A stretch of 7,007 nucleotides of DNA, taken from contig JAQUXG010000086.1 in NCBI GenBank assembly GCA_028692515.1, positions 1 through 7,007 of the forward strand, given 5' to 3'. The stretch is from Kiritimatiellales bacterium. GTDB lineage: Bacteria; Verrucomicrobiota; Kiritimatiellia; Kiritimatiellales; Tichowtungiaceae. A model generated the notes under the pieces. The model saw nothing but the letters and a program-made list of their open reading frames with translations. It was not told the origin of the DNA and made no database searches. How positions within the stretch are numbered: position 1 is the stretch's first letter; every line of letters begins with the position of its first letter. Of this stretch, positions 1-5,774 are shown in pieces. The translations under genes were made by a program, and so were the position numbers.

Positions 1-238
1 GGTTTAAAAACGTATAGGCGAACGATCCTCCATCTGTGAAGCATGCAATTTGAACAAAAGCTAAGTACTGAGAGGCGTTTAGCCTGCGGACGCTTTCCTT
101 TGATGTTAGAAGTTTCTCAGATCTTGTGATCTTTTTAGCTCCCATTTTTATTCCAAAATCAAAACATGCTATGGCAATGAAAAACATAAGAATCAATGTC
201 AGAACAATGGTACGGGTTGATAGTAATATTTTTTTCAT
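1..238 (-). CDS. N-terminal part of a membrane-anchored or exported protein, cut by the window edge
   Basis: Reading leftward from an ATG at 238, 79 codons stay open to position 2 with no stop, so the gene continues outside the window. The product begins MKKILLSTRT, followed by a hydrophobic stretch at about residues 11-26, then a basic, polar segment (MGAKKITRSEK at 32-42). This is a typical N-terminal membrane anchor or uncleaved signal. The AIAC at residues 22-25 is a poor lipobox, so a lipoprotein is possible but not favoured. No convincing Shine-Dalgarno sequence precedes the start, only a GG about 12 nt upstream. The DNA is AT-rich (about 36% G+C over 1-240), unlike the genes to its right, which suggests a different origin. 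I do not recognise a family. The reading frame and the signal-like N-terminus are visible; any role is unknown. Confidence 0.5.
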   Translation of the reverse strand, partial: MKKILLSTRTIVLTLILMFFIAIACFDFGIKMGAKKITRSEKLLTSKESVRRLNASQYLAFVQIACFTDGGSFAYTFLN

Positions 239-273
239 TTATATTTAAATCCAACAGTGGCATCAGTGGAAAG

Positions 274-322
274 TTTTCCATATATGACCCTTATGGGATG
301 GACAACTTTTCCATCTATGACC
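274..322. repeat. Pair of 16-bp direct repeats, 33 bp apart
   Basis: TTTTCCATATATGACC (274-289) recurs as TTTTCCATCTATGACC (307-322), with 15 of 16 bases identical and 33 bp between starts. Short GTGGAAA-like words lie on both sides (around 266-272 and 340-346). Repeated sites at about three helical turns are typical of protein-binding arrays such as transposase sites at insertion-sequence ends, or of an operator upstream of the left-edge gene. No transposase gene is visible, so the function is inferred. Confidence 0.5.
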
Positions 323-479
323 GCATTAAGTGAATAAAAGTGGAAAATCAGTTTGGTGGTGTTTCCACCTATTGCTTTTCCGTTCAAGTACGGATATCTT
401 GCACGGAGTTGTACGGGAGGTAAAGAATGGAAGAGAAAAGAAAATTCCGTCCGAATCCTCCGAAAGGGTCAGCCGTGTG

Positions 480-529
480 TTTTCCAACCCTTGGATCTTT
501 CTGACTCCATTTTTCCAATGTTTGGAAAA
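480..529. repeat. Twin-palindrome repeat, intergenic copy
   Basis: The first palindrome is imperfect: TTTTCCAA-CCC-TTGGAT at 480-496, centred near 489. The second is perfect: TTTTCCAA-TGT-TTGGAAAA at 511-529, centred at 520. Centres are 31 bp apart. The same arrangement and spacing occur at 1296-1345; the outer parts match almost completely and the roughly 14-bp linker differs. Each palindrome can form a hairpin with a 3-nt loop. This is a dispersed repeat rather than a chance palindrome, because both its organisation and its spacing are kept. Confidence 0.7.
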
Positions 530-671
530 TCCGTATTGATCCTGTATTCCGTGGTGCAAATTCTTCCAAACATCAGGCTTCGCCCGACACGTCGGAAAAT
601 CCCCAACGAATGACAATAAGCAACGAATCAAACAACCGCTGTCGCCACTGCCCATTCGCTGGTTAAGAAAT

Positions 672-1574
672 CTATTCCCAGAGGTTGGCGGGATAGAGCC
701 CGGTGTCGATGAGCGCACGGATGCCGCTCATAACCTGCGGTTTATCTTCCGCGTACGTAACGCCCATCCATTTTTCGTTGGTGGGAAGAACTGTGGCGAC
801 CGTTTCGCCGCGCTGGATCATGCCGTCAATGAGTTCGGGAAGCAGATATTCACTTTTCAGTTCGGTTCCGCGAAGGGTAAGAAAATCAACAAAACCGCGT
901 TCAAGAAAATCGAACAGGCGCGGCGTGAAGCCCCAGGTGTTCATGGAGACCATGGCGTCGTCGTCTATCTGTTTGATCAGGCCGTTTTCTTCGTAGCGGA
1001 TGATGCCGTCTTCTTTGCGTTCAATGTTAAAGCGTTCGACGATGTGGTTGAGTTTGCCGTCCTGCACATCGCAAACTCCGCGCGCGACACCACCGTGCGG
1101 CGAGAGCGTGTTTTTAATATAGAAGCCGACCATGCAGCAGTCGGTGCTGTTGATGTCCATGAACATCAGCTGCTTTGCGATAACGTTAAACGATTCGCGG
1201 CCGTAGAAGTCGTCGGCATTGATGACGGCGAACGGTTCGTTGACGACCGGTTTGGCCATCAGAACCGCCTGCCCGGTGCCCCACGGTTTGGTGCGGTTTC
1301 CAACCCTTGGAAACTTTTCGGGAATTTTTTCCAAGGTTTGGAAAACATATTCGACCTGAATACGTCCATCAAGCTTGGTGCCGATGACTTCTTTGAAGGC
1401 GTCTTCAATGTCGGGCCGGATGATGAAGACGACTTTGCCGAAGCCGGCCTGAATGGCGTCGTAAACGGAGTAGTCGAGGACGATTTCCCCGGACGGGCCG
1501 ACAGGGTCGATCTGTTTGAGTCCGCCGTAGCGGCTTCCGATGCCGGCGGCCATGATGACGAGAGTGGGTTTCAT
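672..1574 (-). CDS. Sugar-phosphate nucleotidyltransferase-like protein (NTP_transferase family)
   Basis: The 300-residue product has the GT-A fold signature of nucleotidyltransferases that activate a sugar phosphate with an NTP and release pyrophosphate. The nucleotide-binding loop AAGIGSRYGGLKQ lies at residues 9-21, KPWGTGQA at 96-103, and the metal-binding NADDFYG at 119-125. Further conserved-looking blocks are SMNTWGF (about 210-216) and KWMGVTYAED near 268-277. The length is normal for this family of cytosolic enzymes; the exact sugar and nucleotide cannot be read from the sequence. I chose the ATG at 1574 because the family starts with MKPTLVIMAAG; the in-frame ATG at 1625 would add 17 unrelated residues. 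Its start overlaps the stop of the upstream UbiA-fusion gene as ATGA, so the two are probably translationally coupled. A twin palindrome lies inside the gene and encodes FQTLE (78-82) and FPRVGN (88-93). The family is clear and the substrate is not. Confidence 0.85.
   Translation of the reverse strand: MKPTLVIMAAGIGSRYGGLKQIDPVGPSGEIVLDYSVYDAIQAGFGKVVFIIRPDIEDAFKEVIGTKLDGRIQVEYVFQTLEKIPEKFPRVGNRTKPWGTGQAVLMAKPVVNEPFAVINADDFYGRESFNVIAKQLMFMDINSTDCCMVGFYIKNTLSPHGGVARGVCDVQDGKLNHIVERFNIERKEDGIIRYEENGLIKQIDDDAMVSMNTWGFTPRLFDFLERGFVDFLTLRGTELKSEYLLPELIDGMIQRGETVATVLPTNEKWMGVTYAEDKPQVMSGIRALIDTGLYPANLWE
1296..1345. repeat. Twin-palindrome repeat inside the nucleotidyltransferase gene
   Basis: Two perfect palindromes with 8-bp arms, GTTTCCAA-CCC-TTGGAAAC (1296-1314) and TTTTCCAA-GGT-TTGGAAAA (1327-1345), have centres 31 bp apart, exactly as in the intergenic copy at 480-529. 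On the coding (minus) strand they encode FQTLE (residues 78-82) and FPRVGN (88-93), joined by KIPEK. The reading frame is intact, and the segment appears to replace rather than lengthen the normal family sequence. Confidence 0.75.
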
Positions 1575-3013
1575 AGAATGGTTCCAAGAATTAAAACCGC
1601 CGCGCTGAACGCGCCGATGATCCACGTCTGCGGATCACGCGCAGCAAAATCGAGCGGATCGTCGGAAAGCGTTCCGCGGATGGCGAGCCGCCAGATGCGG
1701 CCGATCCAGTAGAGGAAGAGCGGACAGAGAAGCCAAAGCACAACCGGGCGACTGTAGAATTCGAGCACTTTGGGGCTGGTGATGTAGAGCGCCAGAACGA
1801 CCGCAGAAAGAATTCCGCTGAATACGCCGCAACGGGCCAGCCACGGCAAATGACGCGCGTGGTATCCGCGGCCGCGCGCTCCGATTTTTTCGGGGTGTGC
1901 GGCGAGCGCTTCGCGCAGCTCGGCGTAGCGTTTGACCAGCGCGAGGCTGAAGAAGATCGCGATGGAGAAGGCAATGAGCCATCCGGAGGTTTTCACGCCG
2001 TAGGCGGCGGTTCCCGCGAGGATGCGCAGGGTGTAAAGCCCGGCGAGCGTTAGTACGTCGAGCAGCGCGAGCTGCTTGAGACGCCACGAATAGGCCGTGG
2101 TGATGAGCAGATAAATCAGAAGCATTTCGCTGAAGGCGATCGGCAAAAGCTGCGCCAGGCCGAGCGACAGAACAATCAGCACGGGAACGACTGCCGCCGC
2201 CGCCAGCAGGCTGAGATTGCCTGCGGCAAACGGACGGCGCTGTTTGCGCGGATGATGCTGGTCGGCGTGCAGGTCCATCAGGTCGTTGATGACGTAAATG
2301 GACGAGGCCAGAAAGCTGAAGGCGAAGAAGGCGAGCACCGCATCAAGATACAACTGCGGGGTGTTCAATTCGTGCGCCAGCAGCATCGGCAGAAAGATCA
2401 GCACATTTTTTGCCCATTGATGAACCCGCAACGCCTTAAGCCACGAACGCCAGCGCGGCGGACGGTTTTCGAAAAACCGAACGGGCCGTTTTTTGAGCGC
2501 CTGGCGCACCGGATCGCAAGGGTTGACCACGAAGACGGCGGCGGCGGCTTCCCAAATCGGCAAATCATCGGTGGCGTTGCCGGCATAGTCGAACCCTTTT
2601 ACCCCGAAGCGGGTGATGAGCGCGTCGCGCTTGCGGGTTGATTTAAAATTGGTGATGCCGTCGCTGGCGATGACATCGGAAAAGATTCCGAGGTGCGCGG
2701 CGATCGCGCGGGCGGGCAGCGCATCGGATGCGGTCGCCAGAATCAGCGTCCGCCCTTTCTCCCGTTCGTTTTTCAGAAAGGCGAGCAGTTCTTCATGATA
2801 CGGAAGCGCGGCGGGATCAAGCTGGATTTCCTGTGCGACGCGGCGCTTGAAGGCGGCGAGTCCACCCGCCGCCCAGTGATGAATGGAAAAAATCATAGCG
2901 GGTTGCGTGCGAACCAGCAATAGAAGCGCCTGCGCGAAGGTGTCGGTCTTCACCAGGGTTCCATCGAGATCGATACAAAGCGGTCGCGGCGCGGTTATTG
3001 AGGGTTCAGCCAT
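1571..3013 (-). CDS. HAD phosphatase-UbiA prenyltransferase fusion protein
   Basis: The 480-residue product joins two domains. The N-terminal part (about 10-180) is a cytoplasmic HAD-type phosphatase: nucleophile motif DLDGT (Asp15, Asp17), ATASD at 93-97 for motif II, a candidate motif III lysine at about 124, and GNATDD (145-150) for motif IV. The C-terminal part (about 190-480) is a polytopic UbiA-superfamily transferase with several hydrophobic helices, the polyprenyl-diphosphate/metal motif NDxxDxxxD (Asn243, Asp244, Asp247, Asp251), HPRKQRRP after it, and KRYAEL at 361-366. RVHQWAKN (196-203) and LAGLYTLRILAG (323-334) resemble decaprenyl-phosphate phosphoribosyltransferase (DPPR synthase) relatives. 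A reasonable inference is transfer of phosphoribose to a polyprenyl phosphate, followed by removal of the 5-phosphate by the HAD domain. Other prenyl transfers cannot be excluded. No clear Shine-Dalgarno precedes the ATG. The gene lies 44 bp after the lipoprotein gene, where a small GGTTG/CAACC hairpin occurs (3037-3052), and overlaps the next gene by ATGA. Confidence 0.85.
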   Translation of the reverse strand: MAEPSITAPRPLCIDLDGTLVKTDTFAQALLLLVRTQPAMIFSIHHWAAGGLAAFKRRVAQEIQLDPAALPYHEELLAFLKNEREKGRTLILATASDALPARAIAAHLGIFSDVIASDGITNFKSTRKRDALITRFGVKGFDYAGNATDDLPIWEAAAAVFVVNPCDPVRQALKKRPVRFFENRPPRWRSWLKALRVHQWAKNVLIFLPMLLAHELNTPQLYLDAVLAFFAFSFLASSIYVINDLMDLHADQHHPRKQRRPFAAGNLSLLAAAAVVPVLIVLSLGLAQLLPIAFSEMLLIYLLITTAYSWRLKQLALLDVLTLAGLYTLRILAGTAAYGVKTSGWLIAFSIAIFFSLALVKRYAELREALAAHPEKIGARGRGYHARHLPWLARCGVFSGILSAVVLALYITSPKVLEFYSRPVVLWLLCPLFLYWIGRIWRLAIRGTLSDDPLDFAARDPQTWIIGAFSAAVLILGTIL

Positions 3014-3057
3014 TGCGCGGGAGTATTCAGAAGATCGGTTGTGAGTTCAACCCCGTT

Positions 3058-3726
3058 TTACCGTGCGGAGAAAGAGATTCCGTCCGCCATCTGCCGCAAC
3101 GGCGCGGTAAGGGCTGCGGCATCGTCCGGCAGAGCGAATCCCATCAGGATATACTGCTCGCGATTCGTACCTGCTATTTTACAGGCTTCATAATTAAATG
3201 GCGTGCCGTGCCGTTTGGCTTTGGCATAATACCACCCTTTCTGTTCGCAGGCGGAACCGCGAGTGAATACCGCCGACCGGCGAACGGCGCCCAGGTCAAA
3301 CGCACGGCGGGATGCCACATTATAAAGAGGCAGGATTTCCCACGAAGACAGGGCCGTATCTGTAAACGGCGAATCATCTAATGGACTTACCGCGGCGGAT
3401 TCGACGGTGACCCACAGAAAACAGGTTTTATCAGACAGCAACAGGAAGCTTTCATAAAAGAGCTCATTGCCGCGCGGATGCCACTTTTCATTCAGCTCAT
3501 AAATCCGAATGGCCATGCGCTGCAGCTCATTGTATTCGTCGGATTTTTTTTCTGCCGGATTGTAGAGTTCAAACCCTTCCGGAATTTGAAGGCGGTATCC
3601 GGAAACCCCGAATGATGTGTTTTGGATGATTCCGTCCGTGACGGTTGCCCGCGGTCGGGAGACCGTTGAGCAACCTGCCAGCAGCAGAATAATTCCCGAT
3701 AGTGAGAGGATCTTTTTGAGTTTCAT
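3058..3726 (-). CDS. Predicted lipoprotein of unknown function
   Basis: The 222-residue product starts MKLKKILSLSGIILLLAGC, a textbook lipoprotein signal: a basic N-terminus, a hydrophobic core and the lipobox LAGC with Cys19 as the lipidated residue. Ser follows at +2, which would favour outer-membrane sorting if the Lol rule applies here. The mature part (about 204 residues) is soluble, with mixed charged and aromatic residues and no family I recognise. Three cysteines follow the lipidated one (about 102, 150 and 172). The start is supported by GGAG 7 nt upstream of the ATG and by a promoter-like pair at 3748-3776. It is first in the probable operon with the HAD-UbiA fusion and the nucleotidyltransferase, so an envelope role is likely, but its function is unknown. 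Confidence 0.8.
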   Translation of the reverse strand: MKLKKILSLSGIILLLAGCSTVSRPRATVTDGIIQNTSFGVSGYRLQIPEGFELYNPAEKKSDEYNELQRMAIRIYELNEKWHPRGNELFYESFLLLSDKTCFLWVTVESAAVSPLDDSPFTDTALSSWEILPLYNVASRRAFDLGAVRRSAVFTRGSACEQKGWYYAKAKRHGTPFNYEACKIAGTNREQYILMGFALPDDAAALTAPLRQMADGISFSAR

Positions 3727-3747
3727 AGATTGTCTCCGGTCTTTTGC

Positions 3748-3776
3748 ATTGTAGTCCTACCCCCCGATCTGCTCAA
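3748..3776 (-). promoter_or_regulatory. Sigma70-like promoter for the lipoprotein/HAD-UbiA operon
   Basis: On the minus strand, TTGAGC (3771-3776, four of six consensus -35 bases) is followed after exactly 17 bp by TACAAT (3748-3753, five of six -10 bases). The expected transcript start would be roughly 14 nt before the ATG at 3726, leaving room for the GGAG ribosome site. The spacer contains a run of six G. This is a motif match only. Confidence 0.5.
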
Positions 3777-3806
3777 ATCAGAAATCAGACGGAAGCTTGG
3801 GAATGT

Positions 3807-3834
3807 TGGAAGGATGGAATATTGGAATAATGGA
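3807..3834. repeat. Array of 8-bp TGGAATNN-like units, left arm
   Basis: TGGA begins at 3807, 3815, 3823 and 3831, an exact 8-bp period; the units read TGGAAGGA, TGGAATAT, TGGAATAA and TGGA. A second array with the same period lies in the opposite orientation at 3891-3926. The 20-bp blocks 3815-3834 and 3891-3910 (reversed) match at 17 of 20 positions. Together they form an imperfect inverted repeat around a 56-bp AT-rich centre. Confidence 0.65.
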
Positions 3835-3890
3835 TCAATTATTCAGAAAAGATAAAATAAACCAAAAATCCGGAAGCGCGCCGTTGCTCC

Positions 3891-3926
3891 TCCATCATTC
3901 CTGTATTCCAGAATTCCACCCATCCA
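3891..3926. repeat. Array of 8-bp TGGAATNN-like units, right inverted arm
   Basis: Read on the minus strand, the units are TGGATGGG, TGGAATTC, TGGAATAC, AGGAATGA and TGGA, again with an exact 8-bp period. The array ends 7 bp before the TrmJ start codon and so occupies the position where a ribosome binding site would be. A transcript crossing both arrays could fold them against each other. Confidence 0.65.
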
Positions 3927-3933
3927 GTCTCTT

Positions 3934-4695
3934 ATGAATCCGCTCGAAAACATCCGAATTGTGCTGGTCGATCCCAAATATGCCGGGAATATCGGTTCGG
4001 TCTGCCGCGTCATGATGAACATGGGCATTACCGACCTTGCGATTGTGGCTCCGGGCGAGCATCTGGACTGGGCGGAGGCCCGCAAGCTGGCCTATAAAGC
4101 CGATCAGATGCTCGACGGACTGAAAACTTTCCAAACCTTGGAAGAAGCAGTCGCCGACTGTACCGTGGTGGCCGGCACCAGCGCCCGCACCGGCCTCTAC
4201 CGCGACCACGCCTACCTTCCGCGCGAGATTGCGCCGGTTGTGCTCGATTCCGCCGCGCACCACAAGACCGCGCTGGTTTTCGGACGCGAGGATAAAGGGC
4301 TGTTCAACGACGAAATCGCCGTCTGCACTCACATCATCAATATTCCGTCGAGCGAACTCTACCGCTCGCTGAATCTCTCGCACGCCGTGATGGTCTGCTG
4401 CTACGAAATCTTCCTTCTGGCTGACGATTCTTCGTACCAGCCGCCGCAGGAAATTTCGTCAGAGGCCGACGGGGCAATGCGCGAGCGGCTTTATGCGGCG
4501 TGGAGTGCGATGATGCTCGAAACCGGCTTCTGTGAAATTGAAAAGCTCGACCACATGATGCTCGGGTTGCGCCGCATCTTCAGCCGCGGCAAGCTGACTG
4601 AAAACGATATAAAAATTCTACTCGGTCTCGCCAGACAGTCGCGGTGGGTTGCGGGCGAACTGGAGAAAGCCGGAAACAAAGAATTGCCGGCTTAG
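3934..4695 (+). CDS. trmJ: TrmJ-type tRNA 2'-O-methyltransferase (SPOUT family)
   Basis: The 253-residue protein matches the SpoU/TrmJ branch of SPOUT methyltransferases, which use S-adenosylmethionine to methylate the 2'-OH of a tRNA nucleotide (position 32 for TrmJ). Visible motifs are the N-terminal NIRIVLVDPKYAGNIGSVCR (residues 6-25), GTSAR (81-85), FGREDKGLFNDE (116-127) and IPSSELYRSLNLSHAV (137-152); the last two build the knotted SAM site. The C-terminal LRRIFSRGKLTENDIKILLG block (212-231) is typical of TrmJ rather than shorter TrmL-type relatives. The length is normal. The start at 3934 places the conserved NIRIVLV segment at the usual distance, although no Shine-Dalgarno is present; a repeat array fills that space. 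A TTCCAA-ACC-TTGGAA palindrome encodes FQTLE at 66-70. The stop codon overlaps that of the convergent dehydrogenase gene. TrmJ is the best call, but a related Cm/Um methyltransferase is possible. Confidence 0.88.
   Translation: MNPLENIRIVLVDPKYAGNIGSVCRVMMNMGITDLAIVAPGEHLDWAEARKLAYKADQMLDGLKTFQTLEEAVADCTVVAGTSARTGLYRDHAYLPREIAPVVLDSAAHHKTALVFGREDKGLFNDEIAVCTHIINIPSSELYRSLNLSHAVMVCCYEIFLLADDSSYQPPQEISSEADGAMRERLYAAWSAMMLETGFCEIEKLDHMMLGLRRIFSRGKLTENDIKILLGLARQSRWVAGELEKAGNKELPA
4128..4143. repeat. Single palindrome of the TTCCAA family inside trmJ
   Basis: TTTCCAAACCTTGGAA contains 6-bp arms (4129-4134 and 4138-4143) around ACC. These 16 bases are identical to the reverse complement of part of the second palindrome at 1327-1345. 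It is in frame and encodes FQTLE (residues 66-70), the same pentapeptide as in the nucleotidyltransferase. Confidence 0.65.
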
Positions 4696-5693
4696 GCCAT
4701 CGTTTTCAGCATGTCGAGCGTCACTTCGTAGCGGCATGGTTCGTTACGGCTGAAGTGCAGAAACTCCTCAATCATCCAGTCGGTCATCCGCAGGAATTCA
4801 TTGCCGCAGCTGCCGGCAATGTGCGGTGTCAGCACAACGTTCGGCGTCCAGCGCAGCGGATTGAACAGTCCGACCGGCTCGCGCGCAGTGACATCCAGTA
4901 CCGCAGTACGGGTTTTGACTTCGCGCAGCGCCCGCGCCAGATCGCGCTCGGCCACCTGCGCTCCCCGCGCCGTGTTGATGAAGGTTGCGTACGGCTTCAT
5001 TTGAGAAAAGAGCCGGTAATTCAAAATGTTTTTTGTTTCGTCTTTGTCCGCAAGGTGACTGCTGATGATGTCGCACTGCTGAAACAGTTCCTCCAGACTC
5101 ACCAGCCGGGCGCCCAGTGCCTCCGCCTTTTGCGCAGAGGCAAACGGATCGAAGGCCAGCACGTTAAAATTGAACGACTTCAGCTCTTCAGCCACACGAG
5201 CGCCAATCATTCCCAACCCGATCAGTCCCACCGAGGCCTGATAGGCTCCACACTGGTTATGACTGTACTTCCGCGCATTGCTGTAGTTTCTCCGGATGCG
5301 TACGGCGGCCTGAAAGCCTCCTTTTGCGGCGAACAGAATGGTTGCCAGCGTGAATTCGCTGACGGGCACCGCATTGGCTCCCCACGCACTGAAGATCCGG
5401 ACGCCGCGCTCTAGAAACGGCCGTGCAAAACTCTGCACCGAGCCGGCACAATAGAAAATCGCCTTTAAGTTCGGAAGATATTCTGCGATCTGTTCGGCGG
5501 TAAAAACCTCCATGCCCCATGTGCACCAGATCACTTCGGCATCCCGCGCCTCTGATCTGTACTGTTCTATGTTGTGCAAGCCGATGATCTCTTCAGGAAG
5601 CTCCATAGACTGACGAATGATTTCAATGCGATCCGGCGGAATCACCTGAGAAACCGCGTTTTCACCGAGTTTGCCGACAAGAAGGCTCTTCAT
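4692..5693 (-). CDS. D-isomer-specific 2-hydroxyacid dehydrogenase, substrate unknown
   Basis: The 333-residue product has all the hallmarks of the NAD(P)-dependent D-2-hydroxyacid dehydrogenase family, which interconverts 2-oxo acids and D-2-hydroxy acids in the cytoplasm. The Rossmann motif GLGMIG is at residues 159-164, with an Asp at 182 (VLAFDP) that suggests NAD rather than NADP. The catalytic triad is in place: Arg243 (NTARGA), Glu272 (TAREP) and His291 (TPHIAG). The length is normal and both lobes are present. I chose the ATG at 5693 because AAGGA lies 8 nt upstream; the longer start at 5738 has no ribosome site and adds 15 residues unlike the family. The N-terminal substrate lobe is divergent enough that I cannot separate phosphoglycerate, glyoxylate/hydroxypyruvate or lactate types. 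It lies 81 bp downstream of the tRNA on the same strand and meets trmJ tail to tail, with a 4-bp overlap. Confidence 0.85.
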   Translation of the reverse strand: MKSLLVGKLGENAVSQVIPPDRIEIIRQSMELPEEIIGLHNIEQYRSEARDAEVIWCTWGMEVFTAEQIAEYLPNLKAIFYCAGSVQSFARPFLERGVRIFSAWGANAVPVSEFTLATILFAAKGGFQAAVRIRRNYSNARKYSHNQCGAYQASVGLIGLGMIGARVAEELKSFNFNVLAFDPFASAQKAEALGARLVSLEELFQQCDIISSHLADKDETKNILNYRLFSQMKPYATFINTARGAQVAERDLARALREVKTRTAVLDVTAREPVGLFNPLRWTPNVVLTPHIAGSCGNEFLRMTDWMIEEFLHFSRNEPCRYEVTLDMLKTMA

Positions 5694-5701
5694 AAACGAT
5701 G

Positions 5702-5706
5702 TCCTT
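5702..5706 (-). promoter_or_regulatory. Shine-Dalgarno site deciding the dehydrogenase start
   Basis: AAGGA on the minus strand is separated by 8 nt from the ATG at 5693. The alternative in-frame ATG at 5738 has nothing comparable, so this site fixes the start. Confidence 0.65.
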
Positions 5707-5774
5707 ATATTAAATCCACAAGCGTGATCGGCGGACACATCACAAGTCTACTTACAAAATGATCAAAACCAGAT

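Larger units (their letters stand above)
239..671. other. Gene-free region between two minus-strand genes
   Basis: These 433 bases lie upstream of the left-edge gene and downstream of the nucleotidyltransferase gene, both on the minus strand. Open frames occur here, but none has a recognisable product, and their most distinctive peptides come from the repeats. The region contains a 16-bp direct repeat (274-322), a small GGTGG/CCACC inverted repeat (355-369), a twin-palindrome repeat (480-529) and a probable decayed palindrome half at 561-577. Base composition rises from AT-rich on the left to mixed on the right. I see no clear rho-independent terminator after the nucleotidyltransferase. The palindrome at 511-529 could form a hairpin with an 8-bp stem in the readthrough transcript, but it lacks a proper U-tract. 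Confidence 0.6.

Noticed and set aside
511..529. A rho-independent terminator for the nucleotidyltransferase operon
   Set aside because: The hairpin is AT-rich, about 140 bp beyond the stop codon, has no proper U-tract, and is better explained as a member of the dispersed palindrome family.
326..718. Open frames on both strands in the 239-671 spacer
   Set aside because: No recognisable product and no ribosome sites that I trust; their striking peptides derive from the palindromic repeats, and the minus-strand one runs into the nucleotidyltransferase gene.
480..1345. A CRISPR array
   Set aside because: The repeats are two units far apart, one inside a gene, with no regular spacers or cas genes.
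1575..1625. Longer N-terminus for the nucleotidyltransferase from the ATG at 1625
   Set aside because: It would overlap the UbiA fusion by over 50 bp and put 17 residues before the conserved start; the ATGA overlap is a more typical arrangement.
1044..1712. Plus-strand open frame of 222 codons
   Set aside because: It is antisense to the nucleotidyltransferase and the end of the UbiA fusion, which have clear conserved motifs; only the repeat-encoded SNPW/FFQGLEN peptide is notable.
3895..4383. Minus-strand open frame of 162 codons
   Set aside because: It is antisense to the conserved SPOUT domain of TrmJ, with no family resemblance.
4644..5414. Plus-strand open frame of 256 codons
   Set aside because: It is antisense to the dehydrogenase with its complete catalytic triad, and overlaps the end of trmJ in another frame.
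5694..5738. Longer N-terminus for the dehydrogenase from the ATG at 5738
   Set aside because: No ribosome site there, and the extra 15 residues do not fit the family; AAGGA supports 5693.
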